From: an uncultured bacterium
GTDB taxonomy: Bacteria > Bacteroidota > Bacteroidia > Bacteroidales > CAIWKO01
Length of the DNA stretch: 30,533 nt
Assembly (NCBI GenBank): GCA_903916135.1
Contig: CAIWVT010000413.1
Coordinates: 1-30,533, forward strand
Direction of reading: 5' to 3'
Below the pieces are notes generated by a model. That model made no database searches and had not been told where the DNA came from. It saw nothing but the letters and a program-made list of their open reading frames with translations. Position numbers and translations under genes: made by a program. The number at the start of each line of letters is the position of its first letter. Position 1 is the first letter of the stretch. Of this stretch, positions 10,779-19,596 are shown one piece after another.

Positions 10779-13604
10779 CTAAAAGAAAGGTAATAAATTA
10801 GGCATTTCTCCTGTATTCCAACCTTGATTCGCCCAGCTGGAACCCGTAATCGTTCCATTCACCCCTGCTATTCTGTCTGTAAGAACCCCTCCAGCTCCTT
10901 CGTTAAATAAATATTCACTTGTAGCGTTACCTAGAGGATTAACTGCTTTATATCCTGCGTTGTAAAGAGTGGTTACATTTCCTGATGTAGGAGCAATGTT
11001 TCGGTAAATACGAGTGACGTAGATTATGCCGTCCCAAGTTCTAGTCCTAGCAGAGAAGTTTCCAATAGTTAAACTGTTGGACGATTCATCTCCAGGGGTG
11101 GTTATAGTTGTATTTGTTGAATATGTTGTTTCTGTTCCGTCTACATAAAGTTTAACCGCAGAACCACTTGTCCAAGTTGCAACAACGTGATGCAAGACAT
11201 TATATGTTAATATTCGGTTACTCGCCACTGACTCTTTAGGTGTCCCTCCCTCATATAGCACTGTTCTTAAAAATTGTCCTGTTGTAATTAAAAACTGAAA
11301 ACCTACTGTAGAATTATTTGATTTGTCTAAGATTCTACCAACAGAAGCTGCTCCAAGAGACCTTGCTATTACCCATGCTTCCGCACTATAAGATGTCGCC
11401 CCATATATTTGATTCGCCGTTGCTGAGTTCGCCGCACTAACATAATCCCCAGCACTAGCTTGTCCTCCGAAGTTTAATCCTTTACCGTCTGGCAGTGAGT
11501 GATTACCTGTGAACCAAGTCTGTCCTGCAAACCAAGTAGCACCTGATAGAGTTCCGTTTACTCCACCTACTGAATCGGTTACTGTTGTGCCCGTGCCGTC
11601 ATTCATTAAGTATTCAGATGTTGCGTTACCGAGAGGGTTACTTGCTTTTACTCCTGCGGTTGAAAGGGCTAGAAAATTAGCAGCCGTCAGTGCAATATTT
11701 CTATAAGTTCTCATAGCATAAATCTTTCCATCAAAAGTTCTGTCTTGGGCTGTTCTGTTTCCTATAACCAAAGGAATAGCGGAATCATCTCCAAGCGTTG
11801 TTGATACTGTACCGCTTAATGTTGCCAAAGCAACTCCATTTATATATGCCGTTGGCTTTGCACCAGAAACCCAAGAAAACCCAACGTGCATTAAGGTATT
11901 TTGTTTAACATCACCAGCAACAGAAGTGCATCCTTGCAAACTTCCATCCGCACCAAGTGTTATTGCAAGTTGATAAGTAGAGTTAACAAAAAATATTCCT
12001 CCAGCAGTTGCAGAACCGTTACTTTTATCTAAAAATCTTCCTGAACTATTTCCTCCAGCACTTCTTACTACTATCCATCCGTCTACTGAATAAGAAGTAG
12101 CTCCATAGAATTGATTCCTCATTGCCGAATTACTTGCTGTTACATAATCACCACCAGTTGCTTGTCCTAGAAAGTCTAGTCCATCAATAGGTAAAGGCAT
12201 GACATTTACACCTTGTGCTGAAATAAACTCTGTCTGAATTGCACCACCTCCTGTTTTTTTAATTACTGGTGGTTGCGTCGAACCTGCTGTTGCACCGAGA
12301 GTTACTAAGTTTCCTACTGAGCCGTATGCTTTAAAATCCGCAACAGTTGTCAAACTTCCTGAAGCTAGGGTAACAACTCTTGGAGCAGTGATAGATACAG
12401 CATCTGTTGTGATGAAGTTTCCTGTTGGAGCTAAAATATTTGTTCCTATAAAGTTTATTTTATTATAAGTGTAAGCACCCAAGACTGGAACTTGTGTCGC
12501 TATTGCACCTGACATATTTATGTTTAAAGTTGAACCAGTTGAAGTAATTGTCGTGTTTGAAGCAGTTGTAGTAAAAGGAGTCCCTGAATGATTTACATTG
12601 AAAGTGCTATTAGTATAATTAAGAGCTTTCACTCCTGAACCTGACATAATATAAGATGACATTGTAAGTGTATATCCATTGGTATTGAATGTTCCATAGC
12701 TGTGTGTAATCGAAGGAGAGCCTGCAAAGGTCATAGCATCTTGTAAGTTTAGAGTTCCGCCAAACATTGAAAAGAAAGTATTTGTTTGGGTCGTTCCTCC
12801 AGTTGTATAAGTATAAGTTCCTCTACCTTCGAAAGTATATCCATATCCTGTGCTAACATTATAGAGAATACCCGCTCTGCTAGTTACCGAACCAAACACC
12901 GAACTAGTCGCCAACATAGATATTGTTACTGTTCCTGACGTTCCTGAGAAGTCTAAAGACCTTCCAAGTCTTGGCATATCCAAAAGCCAAGTCGGTGAAC
13001 CTGTAAATGCCCAAGTGCTTGTTACATCATCTTGTGGAAGTGGCACTCTACCAGCACCCCAGTTTCCAATAGTAGACCATTTATAATCTACTCCACCATA
13101 AGCGAAGTTTTGAGTTGCACCAGTTGTAAAAGTGATGTTTAAGTTTCCACCACAATTCCCTGAGCTATCAGTTGCTTGTAAAGTAAGATTCCAATTAGCA
13201 GTTCCTGCACCTGTAATGTCTCTAAAATCTACCCACTTTGTTACTATAGTCCCTGCACTTATCGTTCTAGCAGTTCCCATTACATTTGAAGTTACTAAAA
13301 GTCTATTTACTGCGGAATTTCCATATAAAGTAAGTGTCCCAGTTGTAGTCCAATTTCCTGATAGCGTAAGAGAATTTGTTGTTAATGAACTTGTATGAAA
13401 TTCTCCAGTATATCCTGTTGAGGTGATACTTTTAGCAACGGTATTAGAAGCAAATGTGCAGTTATTGACATTTGTTCCAGTAAAAAAAACATCATCCGAA
13501 GCTGTCGGTGTTGCTTGGTTTGCTGTGCCACCATCTGTTAAAGACCAGACACTAGCATCTCCCCAATTTGCTGCTCCTGCTGGATTCCAGTATCTATTTG
13601 CCAC
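10779..13604 (-). CDS. Large virion appendage protein with two LamG-like domains (941 aa)
   Basis: The N-terminus (ANRYWNPAGAANWGDASVWSLTDGG) and about 450 residues of Ser/Thr/Gly-rich beta repeats suggest a beta-helical shaft. Two concanavalin/LamG-like lectin domains follow, at about 475-640 and 705-870. Each starts GDYV(T/S)A(S/A)NSA..NQ.YGATSYS and ends with IGN..A..RT(F/W)DG.IY..R.YRNIA, then a linker NPLGNATSEYL. The second is an internal duplication of the first. Such domains bind glycans, so this is a likely receptor-binding or surface-adhesion protein. The start is GTG, overlapping the upstream TAG. Confidence 0.75.
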   Translation of the reverse strand: MANRYWNPAGAANWGDASVWSLTDGGTANQATPTASDDVFFTGTNVNNCTFASNTVAKSITSTGYTGEFHTSSLTTNSLTLSGNWTTTGTLTLYGNSAVNRLLVTSNVMGTARTISAGTIVTKWVDFRDITGAGTANWNLTLQATDSSGNCGGNLNITFTTGATQNFAYGGVDYKWSTIGNWGAGRVPLPQDDVTSTWAFTGSPTWLLDMPRLGRSLDFSGTSGTVTISMLATSSVFGSVTSRAGILYNVSTGYGYTFEGRGTYTYTTGGTTQTNTFFSMFGGTLNLQDAMTFAGSPSITHSYGTFNTNGYTLTMSSYIMSGSGVKALNYTNSTFNVNHSGTPFTTTASNTTITSTGSTLNINMSGAIATQVPVLGAYTYNKINFIGTNILAPTGNFITTDAVSITAPRVVTLASGSLTTVADFKAYGSVGNLVTLGATAGSTQPPVIKKTGGGAIQTEFISAQGVNVMPLPIDGLDFLGQATGGDYVTASNSAMRNQFYGATSYSVDGWIVVRSAGGNSSGRFLDKSNGSATAGGIFFVNSTYQLAITLGADGSLQGCTSVAGDVKQNTLMHVGFSWVSGAKPTAYINGVALATLSGTVSTTLGDDSAIPLVIGNRTAQDRTFDGKIYAMRTYRNIALTAANFLALSTAGVKASNPLGNATSEYLMNDGTGTTVTDSVGGVNGTLSGATWFAGQTWFTGNHSLPDGKGLNFGGQASAGDYVSAANSATANQIYGATSYSAEAWVIARSLGAASVGRILDKSNNSTVGFQFLITTGQFLRTVLYEGGTPKESVASNRILTYNVLHHVVATWTSGSAVKLYVDGTETTYSTNTTITTPGDESSNSLTIGNFSARTRTWDGIIYVTRIYRNIAPTSGNVTTLYNAGYKAVNPLGNATSEYLFNEGAGGVLTDRIAGVNGTITGSSWANQGWNTGEMPNLLPFF

Positions 13605-13945
13605 TATATTTCAATATTACCGTCTTGTTCAGACGTGTTCAGAGTTTTCTTTCCTTCAAATATTTCTATTTCTCCCATTTGTAGTGTTTCTACGATGTCG
13701 GCTTTTCTTGTTTGCAGTTGTTCAATTTGCTCGTCAATAGATTTCTTTTCATCAATCAAATCTTCTGCTGTCGGCTCTACTTCGACAACTTTAATCTTTT
13801 GACTTTCATTATGTGTATCAATTCTTTCTTGTGCGAGTTTTTCTATTTCTTTATCTGAGATTTCTGTATCAACAGGGAAATAGAGAGCATCGATAAAACC
13901 TTTCTCGTCATCTATTATTATTTGTGTGTTTTTTGTGAGTTTCAT
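13604..13945 (-). CDS. Small coiled-coil virion-region protein (113 aa)
   Basis: I chose the ATG at 13945 (MKLTKNTQIIIDDEKGF), one base after the upstream stop; the frame extends to 13984 with no good start. The N-terminal 45 residues look like a small beta domain (DALYFPVDTEISDKEI). Residues about 65-95 form a coiled coil (DEKKSIDEQIEQLQTRKADIVETL). The place just before the LamG protein hints at a fibre chaperone or connector. Confidence 0.6.
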   Translation of the reverse strand: MKLTKNTQIIIDDEKGFIDALYFPVDTEISDKEIEKLAQERIDTHNESQKIKVVEVEPTAEDLIDEKKSIDEQIEQLQTRKADIVETLQMGEIEIFEGKKTLNTSEQDGNIEI

Positions 13946-13946
13946 T

Positions 13947-14429
13947 TTATTCTTGGGTTGCTGATAAAAGTATCCACTGACCAAGTGTTACTGACCATTG
14001 GAATAATAATGTTGTCATTTTGCTCGCTATTGTTGTTGAGGGAAGTGGAACTGACTTTGTAATATATAAATTTCCATAAGTTATTGCTCTTGGTGTCGCA
14101 TCTCCTGTGATTCTAAATTCCATCATTTCACTTTCAGCAGGCGTGCTAGTTGAATGATTGTTGATTACTAAATCGTGTGCCTGTGCAGTTCTAACAAACA
14201 CATCATAAGTTGAAATCTCAGGTGTTATAGTATTTGTTGTCGTTTGAACATCACACCTTTTTTGGATTCTTTTATTCGTTAGAGTTGAAGAAGATGAAAT
14301 TGTTGGTATGGCAACTGAACCTTGTGTTACTCCGTTTGTGAACTCTTGTGCTTGAGACGTGGCACCTGTTACTGCTCCTGTGGCAAGTAATGCTCCTACT
14401 GGTATTGGGGGTGGGTTATAGATGGTCAT
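13947..14429 (-). CDS. Fibre-tip type virion protein (160 aa)
   Basis: A familiar tail-fibre end domain: TLTNKRIQKRCDVQTTT-x-TPEISTYDVFVRTAQAHDLVINN, then EMMEFRITGDATPRAITYG and a closing LLFQWSVTLGQWILLSA. This pattern occurs at the C-terminus of many uncultured phage fibre proteins; here it stands almost alone after a short Ala/Gly/Ser-rich lead (GALLATGAVTGATSQ). It is likely part of a receptor-binding or baseplate-like appendage. Its exact role is not known. Confidence 0.7.
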   Translation of the reverse strand: MTIYNPPPIPVGALLATGAVTGATSQAQEFTNGVTQGSVAIPTISSSSTLTNKRIQKRCDVQTTTNTITPEISTYDVFVRTAQAHDLVINNHSTSTPAESEMMEFRITGDATPRAITYGNLYITKSVPLPSTTIASKMTTLLFQWSVTLGQWILLSATQE

Positions 14430-14464
14430 TTGATTATTTTAATTATTTATGGTAAGATTTTGAC

Positions 14465-14566
14465 ATGATATTACAAACTATTTTTATTGCGATTCAGTAT
14501 GCTATTTTTGTGCCTTTAGGTAAACTAAGTGTTTTTGTATTAAAATTATTTGGTAAGAACATTTGA
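14465..14566 (+). CDS. Plus-strand hydrophobic mini-ORF (33 aa)
   Basis: An ATG at 14465 opens 33 codons ending TGA at 14564-14566, encoding MILQTIFIAIQYAIF and on to KLFGKNI, hydrophobic with a basic end like a membrane peptide or small toxin. It fills the only notable gap between structural genes and overlaps the minus-strand gene by 21 bases. No ribosome-binding site is evident. It may be chance in AT-rich DNA. Confidence 0.25.
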   Translation: MILQTIFIAIQYAIFVPLGKLSVFVLKLFGKNI

Positions 14567-16150
14567 AATTAAACCTGCTGGTCTTGCTCCTTTCTTTATA
14601 AAATTACCTGTTTTTGTAAGTGTATTTCCTATTGGTTGTGAATTTTTACCTAATATTCCTGGTAAAACACCTGTTGCTTTAGCTTTACCTTCCGCTATTG
14701 CTATTTTTGTTGCTGGATTATTTAGAAATTCGGCAGCTTTAGTACCAAAATAATCACCTGCAAGAGCAGTAAATGGATTACCTCCTGCACTACCCATTAT
14801 AGTTCCAGTTAATCCTCCCCACATATTTCCTAACTGTCCTCCTTTAACTTTTGTAACTCCGTCTGCCTTTGTTAGACGAACTATTGCATCAATTAAATCA
14901 CTTCTTTTTTTATTTAACGCACCAAGTACATCTCCAGCATCAGTTCCTGCGATTGATTTTTCAGTAGCATTTTTAAGTTCATCCGACAACAAATATTGAA
15001 CATTATTAACCAATTTACCTTCAGGAGTAATTGCTTTATTAAATACTGAATTTTGAAAACTTTGTTTAATAGCATCAGCAACAGCTGGTGTGACTTCAGT
15101 TCCATATTTTTCTGCTTCATCTGCAATAAATATTTGTAGTTGTTTTTGCATAGCTTTTGCTTGAGTAGAAGGTATTTTAGAAGAATTGATACGGTCATTA
15201 ACTGTTTTTGCTATATCTTCTAAAGAAATATTTGACACTAAACCTTGCGGTTTGTTTAATAATTCTGATGCTTGTTTATTAAGTGGGTCTAAAACACTTT
15301 GTAATTTTTCTATAGCACCAGAAGCATCCAAAGTTCCATTGTCAGCATATCTTCCAAGTGGGGCGTGATTATCCATCAAAACTTTTGCCAAATCTTTATT
15401 AGCTCTATTTTCAAAACCTCTTTCACTAGCACTAAGATTTAATGCACTTGAATATGCATCTTTAATCCCTTGTATGGCTTTGTTTGTACTTTCTCCACTT
15501 GCTAAGTCACCAAGTTTACCAAGACCTAATCCTGCAAGTTTTGTTACTCCTGCTACACCACCACCTAATACACCACCTTCTATACCTCCTAATACAGTTT
15601 CGCCGAAATTTTTACCTTGTGACATCTGACTACCTGCACCCATTACTGCACCTGTTCCCATAGCACCCAAGATTCCTTCCCCAGGAATAAACATACTTCC
15701 AACTTGTGCAATATCGCCTGCTTTTTTCTCTAAATCTAAAGGTGTAACATTTGTATTTTCAGCCCCTAGTACATTTGGAATACCTTTTGCATAAGGGTCT
15801 GCAACATGACTACCTGTAAGTTTATTATATGCGGCAACACCTGCTTGTAATGGTATAGCAGCAGTTCCTATAATTGGTGAGGCAATAGCATTATAGGCAC
15901 TTCCAATACCACTAAGTATTTTACTACCCAAAGATTGCGGTTTTGCCTCTGGTGATTTCGGTAAATAATCTGCATATTTGTGTCCATCTTTGGTGATAGC
16001 GTCTGGATATTTTTGTGCATATCTTTTTGTAAAATCTGTTGCATCCATAGTTGAATACGAAACACCATCTGATGCAGTTGCTTTCGCATATTCTGGATGT
16101 GCAGCCATTACTTTTTGTTTAAATATGTCTGGTGTTAATTGTTCGTTCAT
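14546..16150 (-). CDS. Candidate internal virion (DNA-ejection) protein (534 aa)
   Basis: The length, the alanine/glycine richness and position after the adaptor genes are typical of podovirus internal or ejection proteins. Residues about 90-215 carry stretches of glycine-zipper hydrophobic sequence (AIASPIIGTAAIPLQAGVAAYN; GILGAMGTGAVMGAG; VLGGIEGGVLGGGVAGVTKLAGLGLG) suited to crossing a membrane. Residues 245-430 are helical and charged. The N-terminal 50 residues (FKQKVMAAHPEYAKA...FTKRYAQKYPD) look like a small helical domain. No lytic transglycosylase motif is seen. Confidence 0.65.
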   Translation of the reverse strand: MNEQLTPDIFKQKVMAAHPEYAKATASDGVSYSTMDATDFTKRYAQKYPDAITKDGHKYADYLPKSPEAKPQSLGSKILSGIGSAYNAIASPIIGTAAIPLQAGVAAYNKLTGSHVADPYAKGIPNVLGAENTNVTPLDLEKKAGDIAQVGSMFIPGEGILGAMGTGAVMGAGSQMSQGKNFGETVLGGIEGGVLGGGVAGVTKLAGLGLGKLGDLASGESTNKAIQGIKDAYSSALNLSASERGFENRANKDLAKVLMDNHAPLGRYADNGTLDASGAIEKLQSVLDPLNKQASELLNKPQGLVSNISLEDIAKTVNDRINSSKIPSTQAKAMQKQLQIFIADEAEKYGTEVTPAVADAIKQSFQNSVFNKAITPEGKLVNNVQYLLSDELKNATEKSIAGTDAGDVLGALNKKRSDLIDAIVRLTKADGVTKVKGGQLGNMWGGLTGTIMGSAGGNPFTALAGDYFGTKAAEFLNNPATKIAIAEGKAKATGVLPGILGKNSQPIGNTLTKTGNFIKKGARPAGLISNVLTK

Positions 16151-16155
16151 AGTTT

Positions 16156-17622
16156 TTAAATCCCTGCTGGGTTATTATTTGAACCTGACTTTGTTGCTCC
16201 GATAACGCCTCCAGCCGTATTAAGTTTATTCTCAACTTGATTTGTTAAAATTCTTCCTTCAGTTCCAATTCTTTGAAGTGTGGCTGTTAGTGTTCCTAAT
16301 GGTGCAGAACCATCAATAACATGGTTTGCATCTAATGTAATCTGAGTTGGAATTTGTGCTCCTCCTGATGAAAGAAGTGAAGCTATTTGAGCTTTTAATT
16401 GTGCGAAAGTAGTATCAAAAGTTGCTTGTTGTTCACTAGATAATTGGTTTCTCACTTCAGCAATAGTTTTGTTGGCAAATTTTGCATCTGTGGGATTTAT
16501 GTCGCCCATATTTTTTAGAAGAAGATTTCCAAATTGGTCAATGTTTGAAGTTGCTTGTTTAATAGTTAATAGTGAATTATAAGTATCTTTGTAAACATCA
16601 GCTGCCGCAGTTGTTGGAGTGGTTCCTGCCGTTATAATATTACCCGCCCTTGTTGCAGCATTTGCATCAGATGAAACTGTATCAAATCCTTGACCAAGAG
16701 CATTCAGAACATCTGCTTTCGCTGTTGGACTTAGTGAAGCTAATGAATTTACGCCATCTGTATACCCCATTTTTCCACTTTTAACTGCTTGAACAACTGT
16801 ATTAAGATTATCAGGATATGAACCACCTGAAAAAGTATTAGTAAGAGGGTCGTATGTTGTTTGACCTTGTGAGGTTGCATTAGGTTGTGCATAACCAGCA
16901 GCAGTACCAAGACCAGTCTGTGCTTGATTTTGAGCTGTTAGTTGTTGACCTACTCCTGAAAGTTCTTGTGATTCTTGATTGGTTAGACCTGTAATCATCT
17001 TCCCGATATTTGCTTCTGCTATACCTGCATTTCCTACAGCGACAGGATTTGTTCCCATACCTGTTGCATAGCCAGTCATTTGACCAGTTTGATTTTTAAT
17101 TAAAGGATTTATCATTCCTGTGTATCTATCTGTTATTTCTTGTGCTCTATTTCCTACAGGAATATTACCTTTAGCTAGTGCTGAAGTGTCTCCTAACAAA
17201 CCTGAAAAGGTTGGAGCTGGAGAAGTTTTTTCAGAAGGTTGATTATCTTTTATTTGTCCGTCTGTTAAATTTTGTCCCGATGTATTTGTTCCTTGTACTT
17301 TTATATCAGAGCCAGAAGAATATGAACCATCTTTATTTTTTACATTTAAGGTAGAAGGTGTATCTTGTTTTGGTACGTCATAATGTATTGTAGTGGAACC
17401 ACCTTGTGAGTCTTTATGTTCTGTCTTCTTTATCGGAGCATTAGGAACAGGCATTTTTGACATATAAGAAGAAGAATCACTTGGGTTAAAAGATGGAGTG
17501 TTATTTGCAGGTTTAGGTTGAGGTAAAATTCCTGGGGTTGAACCTTGAAGATTGAATCCTCCTGGCGTGTAACCAAGTGTTCCTGATTTATTTGTAAAGA
17601 TTGATTTGTAGTCGTATGACAT
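16156..17622 (-). CDS. Candidate internal virion protein, Gln/Asn/Gly-rich (488 aa)
   Basis: The first 150 residues are disordered and rich in Pro, Ser, Asn and Gly (FNLQGSTPGILPQPKPANN). A region of Gly/Ala/Gln-rich helices follows (about 165-260, TGMINPLIKNQTGQMTGYATG ... QQLTAQNQAQTGLG). The rest is helical with regular spacing (VVQAVKSGKMGYTDGVNSLASLSP). It pairs with the 534-aa gene, as ejection proteins usually come in sets. No enzyme motif is seen and the role is inferred from composition and place. Confidence 0.6.
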   Translation of the reverse strand: MSYDYKSIFTNKSGTLGYTPGGFNLQGSTPGILPQPKPANNTPSFNPSDSSSYMSKMPVPNAPIKKTEHKDSQGGSTTIHYDVPKQDTPSTLNVKNKDGSYSSGSDIKVQGTNTSGQNLTDGQIKDNQPSEKTSPAPTFSGLLGDTSALAKGNIPVGNRAQEITDRYTGMINPLIKNQTGQMTGYATGMGTNPVAVGNAGIAEANIGKMITGLTNQESQELSGVGQQLTAQNQAQTGLGTAAGYAQPNATSQGQTTYDPLTNTFSGGSYPDNLNTVVQAVKSGKMGYTDGVNSLASLSPTAKADVLNALGQGFDTVSSDANAATRAGNIITAGTTPTTAAADVYKDTYNSLLTIKQATSNIDQFGNLLLKNMGDINPTDAKFANKTIAEVRNQLSSEQQATFDTTFAQLKAQIASLLSSGGAQIPTQITLDANHVIDGSAPLGTLTATLQRIGTEGRILTNQVENKLNTAGGVIGATKSGSNNNPAGI

Positions 17623-17643
17623 ATATATATTATATAATAATTA

Positions 17644-18969
17644 TTAAATTCCTCCAAATGACTGACTGTATAAATTTGGATTTCGACTCATTGTTCTTCT
17701 ACAAAGATTAACATTGATAGTTTTTGTTCCTGCATACTCTTCTAATAAGGCTAATTTTTCGTTATACAAACCTTCAAATTCTGATTTCTTTACTTTATTA
17801 TCTACGATTGATGAGTAATAAAATATTAAAGGTTTCCAAATCAGCATATCTTGAAAATCCTCCATTAAAACAGGCATTTGACCTATCGTCCAAGAAATTG
17901 AATTGGCTACTGTCGTTCCTTGGTATGGTTGGTCTAAGGTTATTGAAGTGGTTGAATCTACACTTGCTATCTTATACCAAAGATTGTCTCCTGAAGTTGC
18001 TGACGCAGTAGTTGGTGCTATTTGAATCCATCTTGATTCTCCTATAGCGTTATTTGTAGGCATTAAAGAAACACCTGCAACTGTTACTGTTGTACTTCCA
18101 TTAGTTACACTTGCAGTTACGCCAGCACTTCCTAGAACATCAGCAATAGATAAATCAGGTATTCTTCTCTTGTAATTGAACGTGATTATGTTTCCTGTAG
18201 TTGCTGGAATAGGCCATAAAGCGAATTGATTATTCCAAATAAAGAAATGAGAGGGTATATCTGCGTAATAAGGAAAGACATTTAATCTATCCCATTCTTC
18301 TCTTGAAGTTACTTCTGTAGGTGTCCATTTTAAGGAACCTATTGTCAAAGTTCCTGTTTTTAGTTTTGAATAATCCGCTGGAAGTTTATAAGTCTGAACT
18401 CCACCTACTGCAAGCGTAACTGTATTAACACTTGTATAAAAATTAGCCGCCACTGTTGCTGAAAGTCCACCAACCCAAGTTACTGCTGTACTGCCTAGAG
18501 TTAGAGTGACTGTCTTTTGTTCTCCATCGCTGAATTGTATGACATAAGAAGCTGTAGGAAATGTCCAAGCACTTGCCAAGGTGGCTGAGGTGGCTGCTGC
18601 CGCTACTATTGCTGTTAAGTTGAATTTTGTACCAACTAAGCCATTTTGCCACGTTATAGCTGTGCTACCGTTCTTAAAAGTTACCACTCTTTGTTCTCCA
18701 CTTGAAAATGTTACTGTAGTTTGAACTGAAGGACTAAACCAAGCATAAGAAAGTGTCGCTGATGTCGCTCCTATTGCTGGAATTGCTGTAACTGTAAGAG
18801 AAACAGCTCCAACTGTCGTAATCGTATAAGTTTCTTCATTATTGAAGAACTTTTGAAGTAAATATCTCTGTTCTATGTTTGCGAGATAAGCACCTCTAGT
18901 TAAGTTAGCTGTAGATGTGTTTCCTGAAAGGTCACCATATATAGTTTGTTGTTGTGTAAAACTGAGCAT
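17644..18969 (-). CDS. Head-tail adaptor (gp11-like) with inserted beta repeats (441 aa)
   Basis: The start (QQTIYGDLSGNTSTANLTRGAYLANIEQRYLLQKFF) and YKLPADYSKLKTGTLTIGSLKWTPTEV.SREEWDRLN belong to the small adaptor family of short-tailed phages (tail-tubular-A/gp11 type). The end also fits (PVLMEDFQDMLIWKPLIFYY...KKSEFEGLYNEKLALLEEY). Between them lie two beta repeats (about 60-170) of the form TSATL.(Y/S)AW..P....FS.GEQ..VTF/L..GSTA(I/V)TW. The insert is common in aquatic phages and decorates the neck. Confidence 0.7.
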   Translation of the reverse strand: MLSFTQQQTIYGDLSGNTSTANLTRGAYLANIEQRYLLQKFFNNEETYTITTVGAVSLTVTAIPAIGATSATLSYAWFSPSVQTTVTFSSGEQRVVTFKNGSTAITWQNGLVGTKFNLTAIVAAAATSATLASAWTFPTASYVIQFSDGEQKTVTLTLGSTAVTWVGGLSATVAANFYTSVNTVTLAVGGVQTYKLPADYSKLKTGTLTIGSLKWTPTEVTSREEWDRLNVFPYYADIPSHFFIWNNQFALWPIPATTGNIITFNYKRRIPDLSIADVLGSAGVTASVTNGSTTVTVAGVSLMPTNNAIGESRWIQIAPTTASATSGDNLWYKIASVDSTTSITLDQPYQGTTVANSISWTIGQMPVLMEDFQDMLIWKPLIFYYSSIVDNKVKKSEFEGLYNEKLALLEEYAGTKTINVNLCRRTMSRNPNLYSQSFGGI

Positions 18970-18995
18970 TTGATTAAAAAATTATTATTAATAAA

Positions 18996-19586
18996 TTACG
19001 ACATTGATAAATATAGAAAAACTTGCCAATGAGTTGATAATGTTGTTTGAAGTATTATTGATGTTCCTGTCCATTTTATTATATCAATTTGAGCAACAAC
19101 ATTTCCACCTCCATCTAGAACATAAACAAAATGACCTGCCCCTGCTCCAACTTTGGCTTTTGTTAAATCAGTGGTATCTATAAACATAGAATCGAATGTT
19201 TGCAAGAACGGTTTATAATTTCCTATTGTTTTTATGTGAGTTGAATTTACGGTTGTTTGTGAATAATTAAAACAATTTCCTAATTGTGCATGTCCATTTA
19301 ATACTGCTTTTTGACTAACTGCTTGTCCATAATTATTGGAAGCAATTCCATTTAAAGTTATTTGTGTAACATTTTGTATTGTGTCAAGAATATCAGTTTC
19401 AGTAGCAAAAATATTCAAACTAATAATTGATGTAGTCCCATTTATTAAATCGTTCTGTTTAACTCTTTGACTATCAGTTCCATTATGAGTATGAAAATTT
19501 GTGGTGGAAACAGAAAATTCCCTGCTGGTGGCATTCTTTTGGTATATTTCTTGTACTATTTTACTGATTTGTTCTTCGTTATTCAT
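18996..19586 (-). CDS. Small virion protein (196 aa)
   Basis: The N-terminus FSVSTTNFHTHNGTDSQRVKQNDLI resembles the beginning of small phage tail/needle-like proteins. The rest is beta-rich (HFVYVLDGGGNVVAQIDIIKWTG ... WQVFLYLS). It lies between the nozzle-like and adaptor genes, so a role in the tail complex is probable, but the family cannot be named. Confidence 0.55.
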   Translation of the reverse strand: MNNEEQISKIVQEIYQKNATSREFSVSTTNFHTHNGTDSQRVKQNDLINGTTSIISLNIFATETDILDTIQNVTQITLNGIASNNYGQAVSQKAVLNGHAQLGNCFNYSQTTVNSTHIKTIGNYKPFLQTFDSMFIDTTDLTKAKVGAGAGHFVYVLDGGGNVVAQIDIIKWTGTSIILQTTLSTHWQVFLYLSMS

Positions 19587-19596
19587 ATATTTTATA

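Noticed and set aside
14456..14490. Plus-strand promoter beginning TTGACA near 14459
   Set aside because: It overlaps the start codon of the mini-ORF and has no acceptable -10 box at the right spacing upstream of it.
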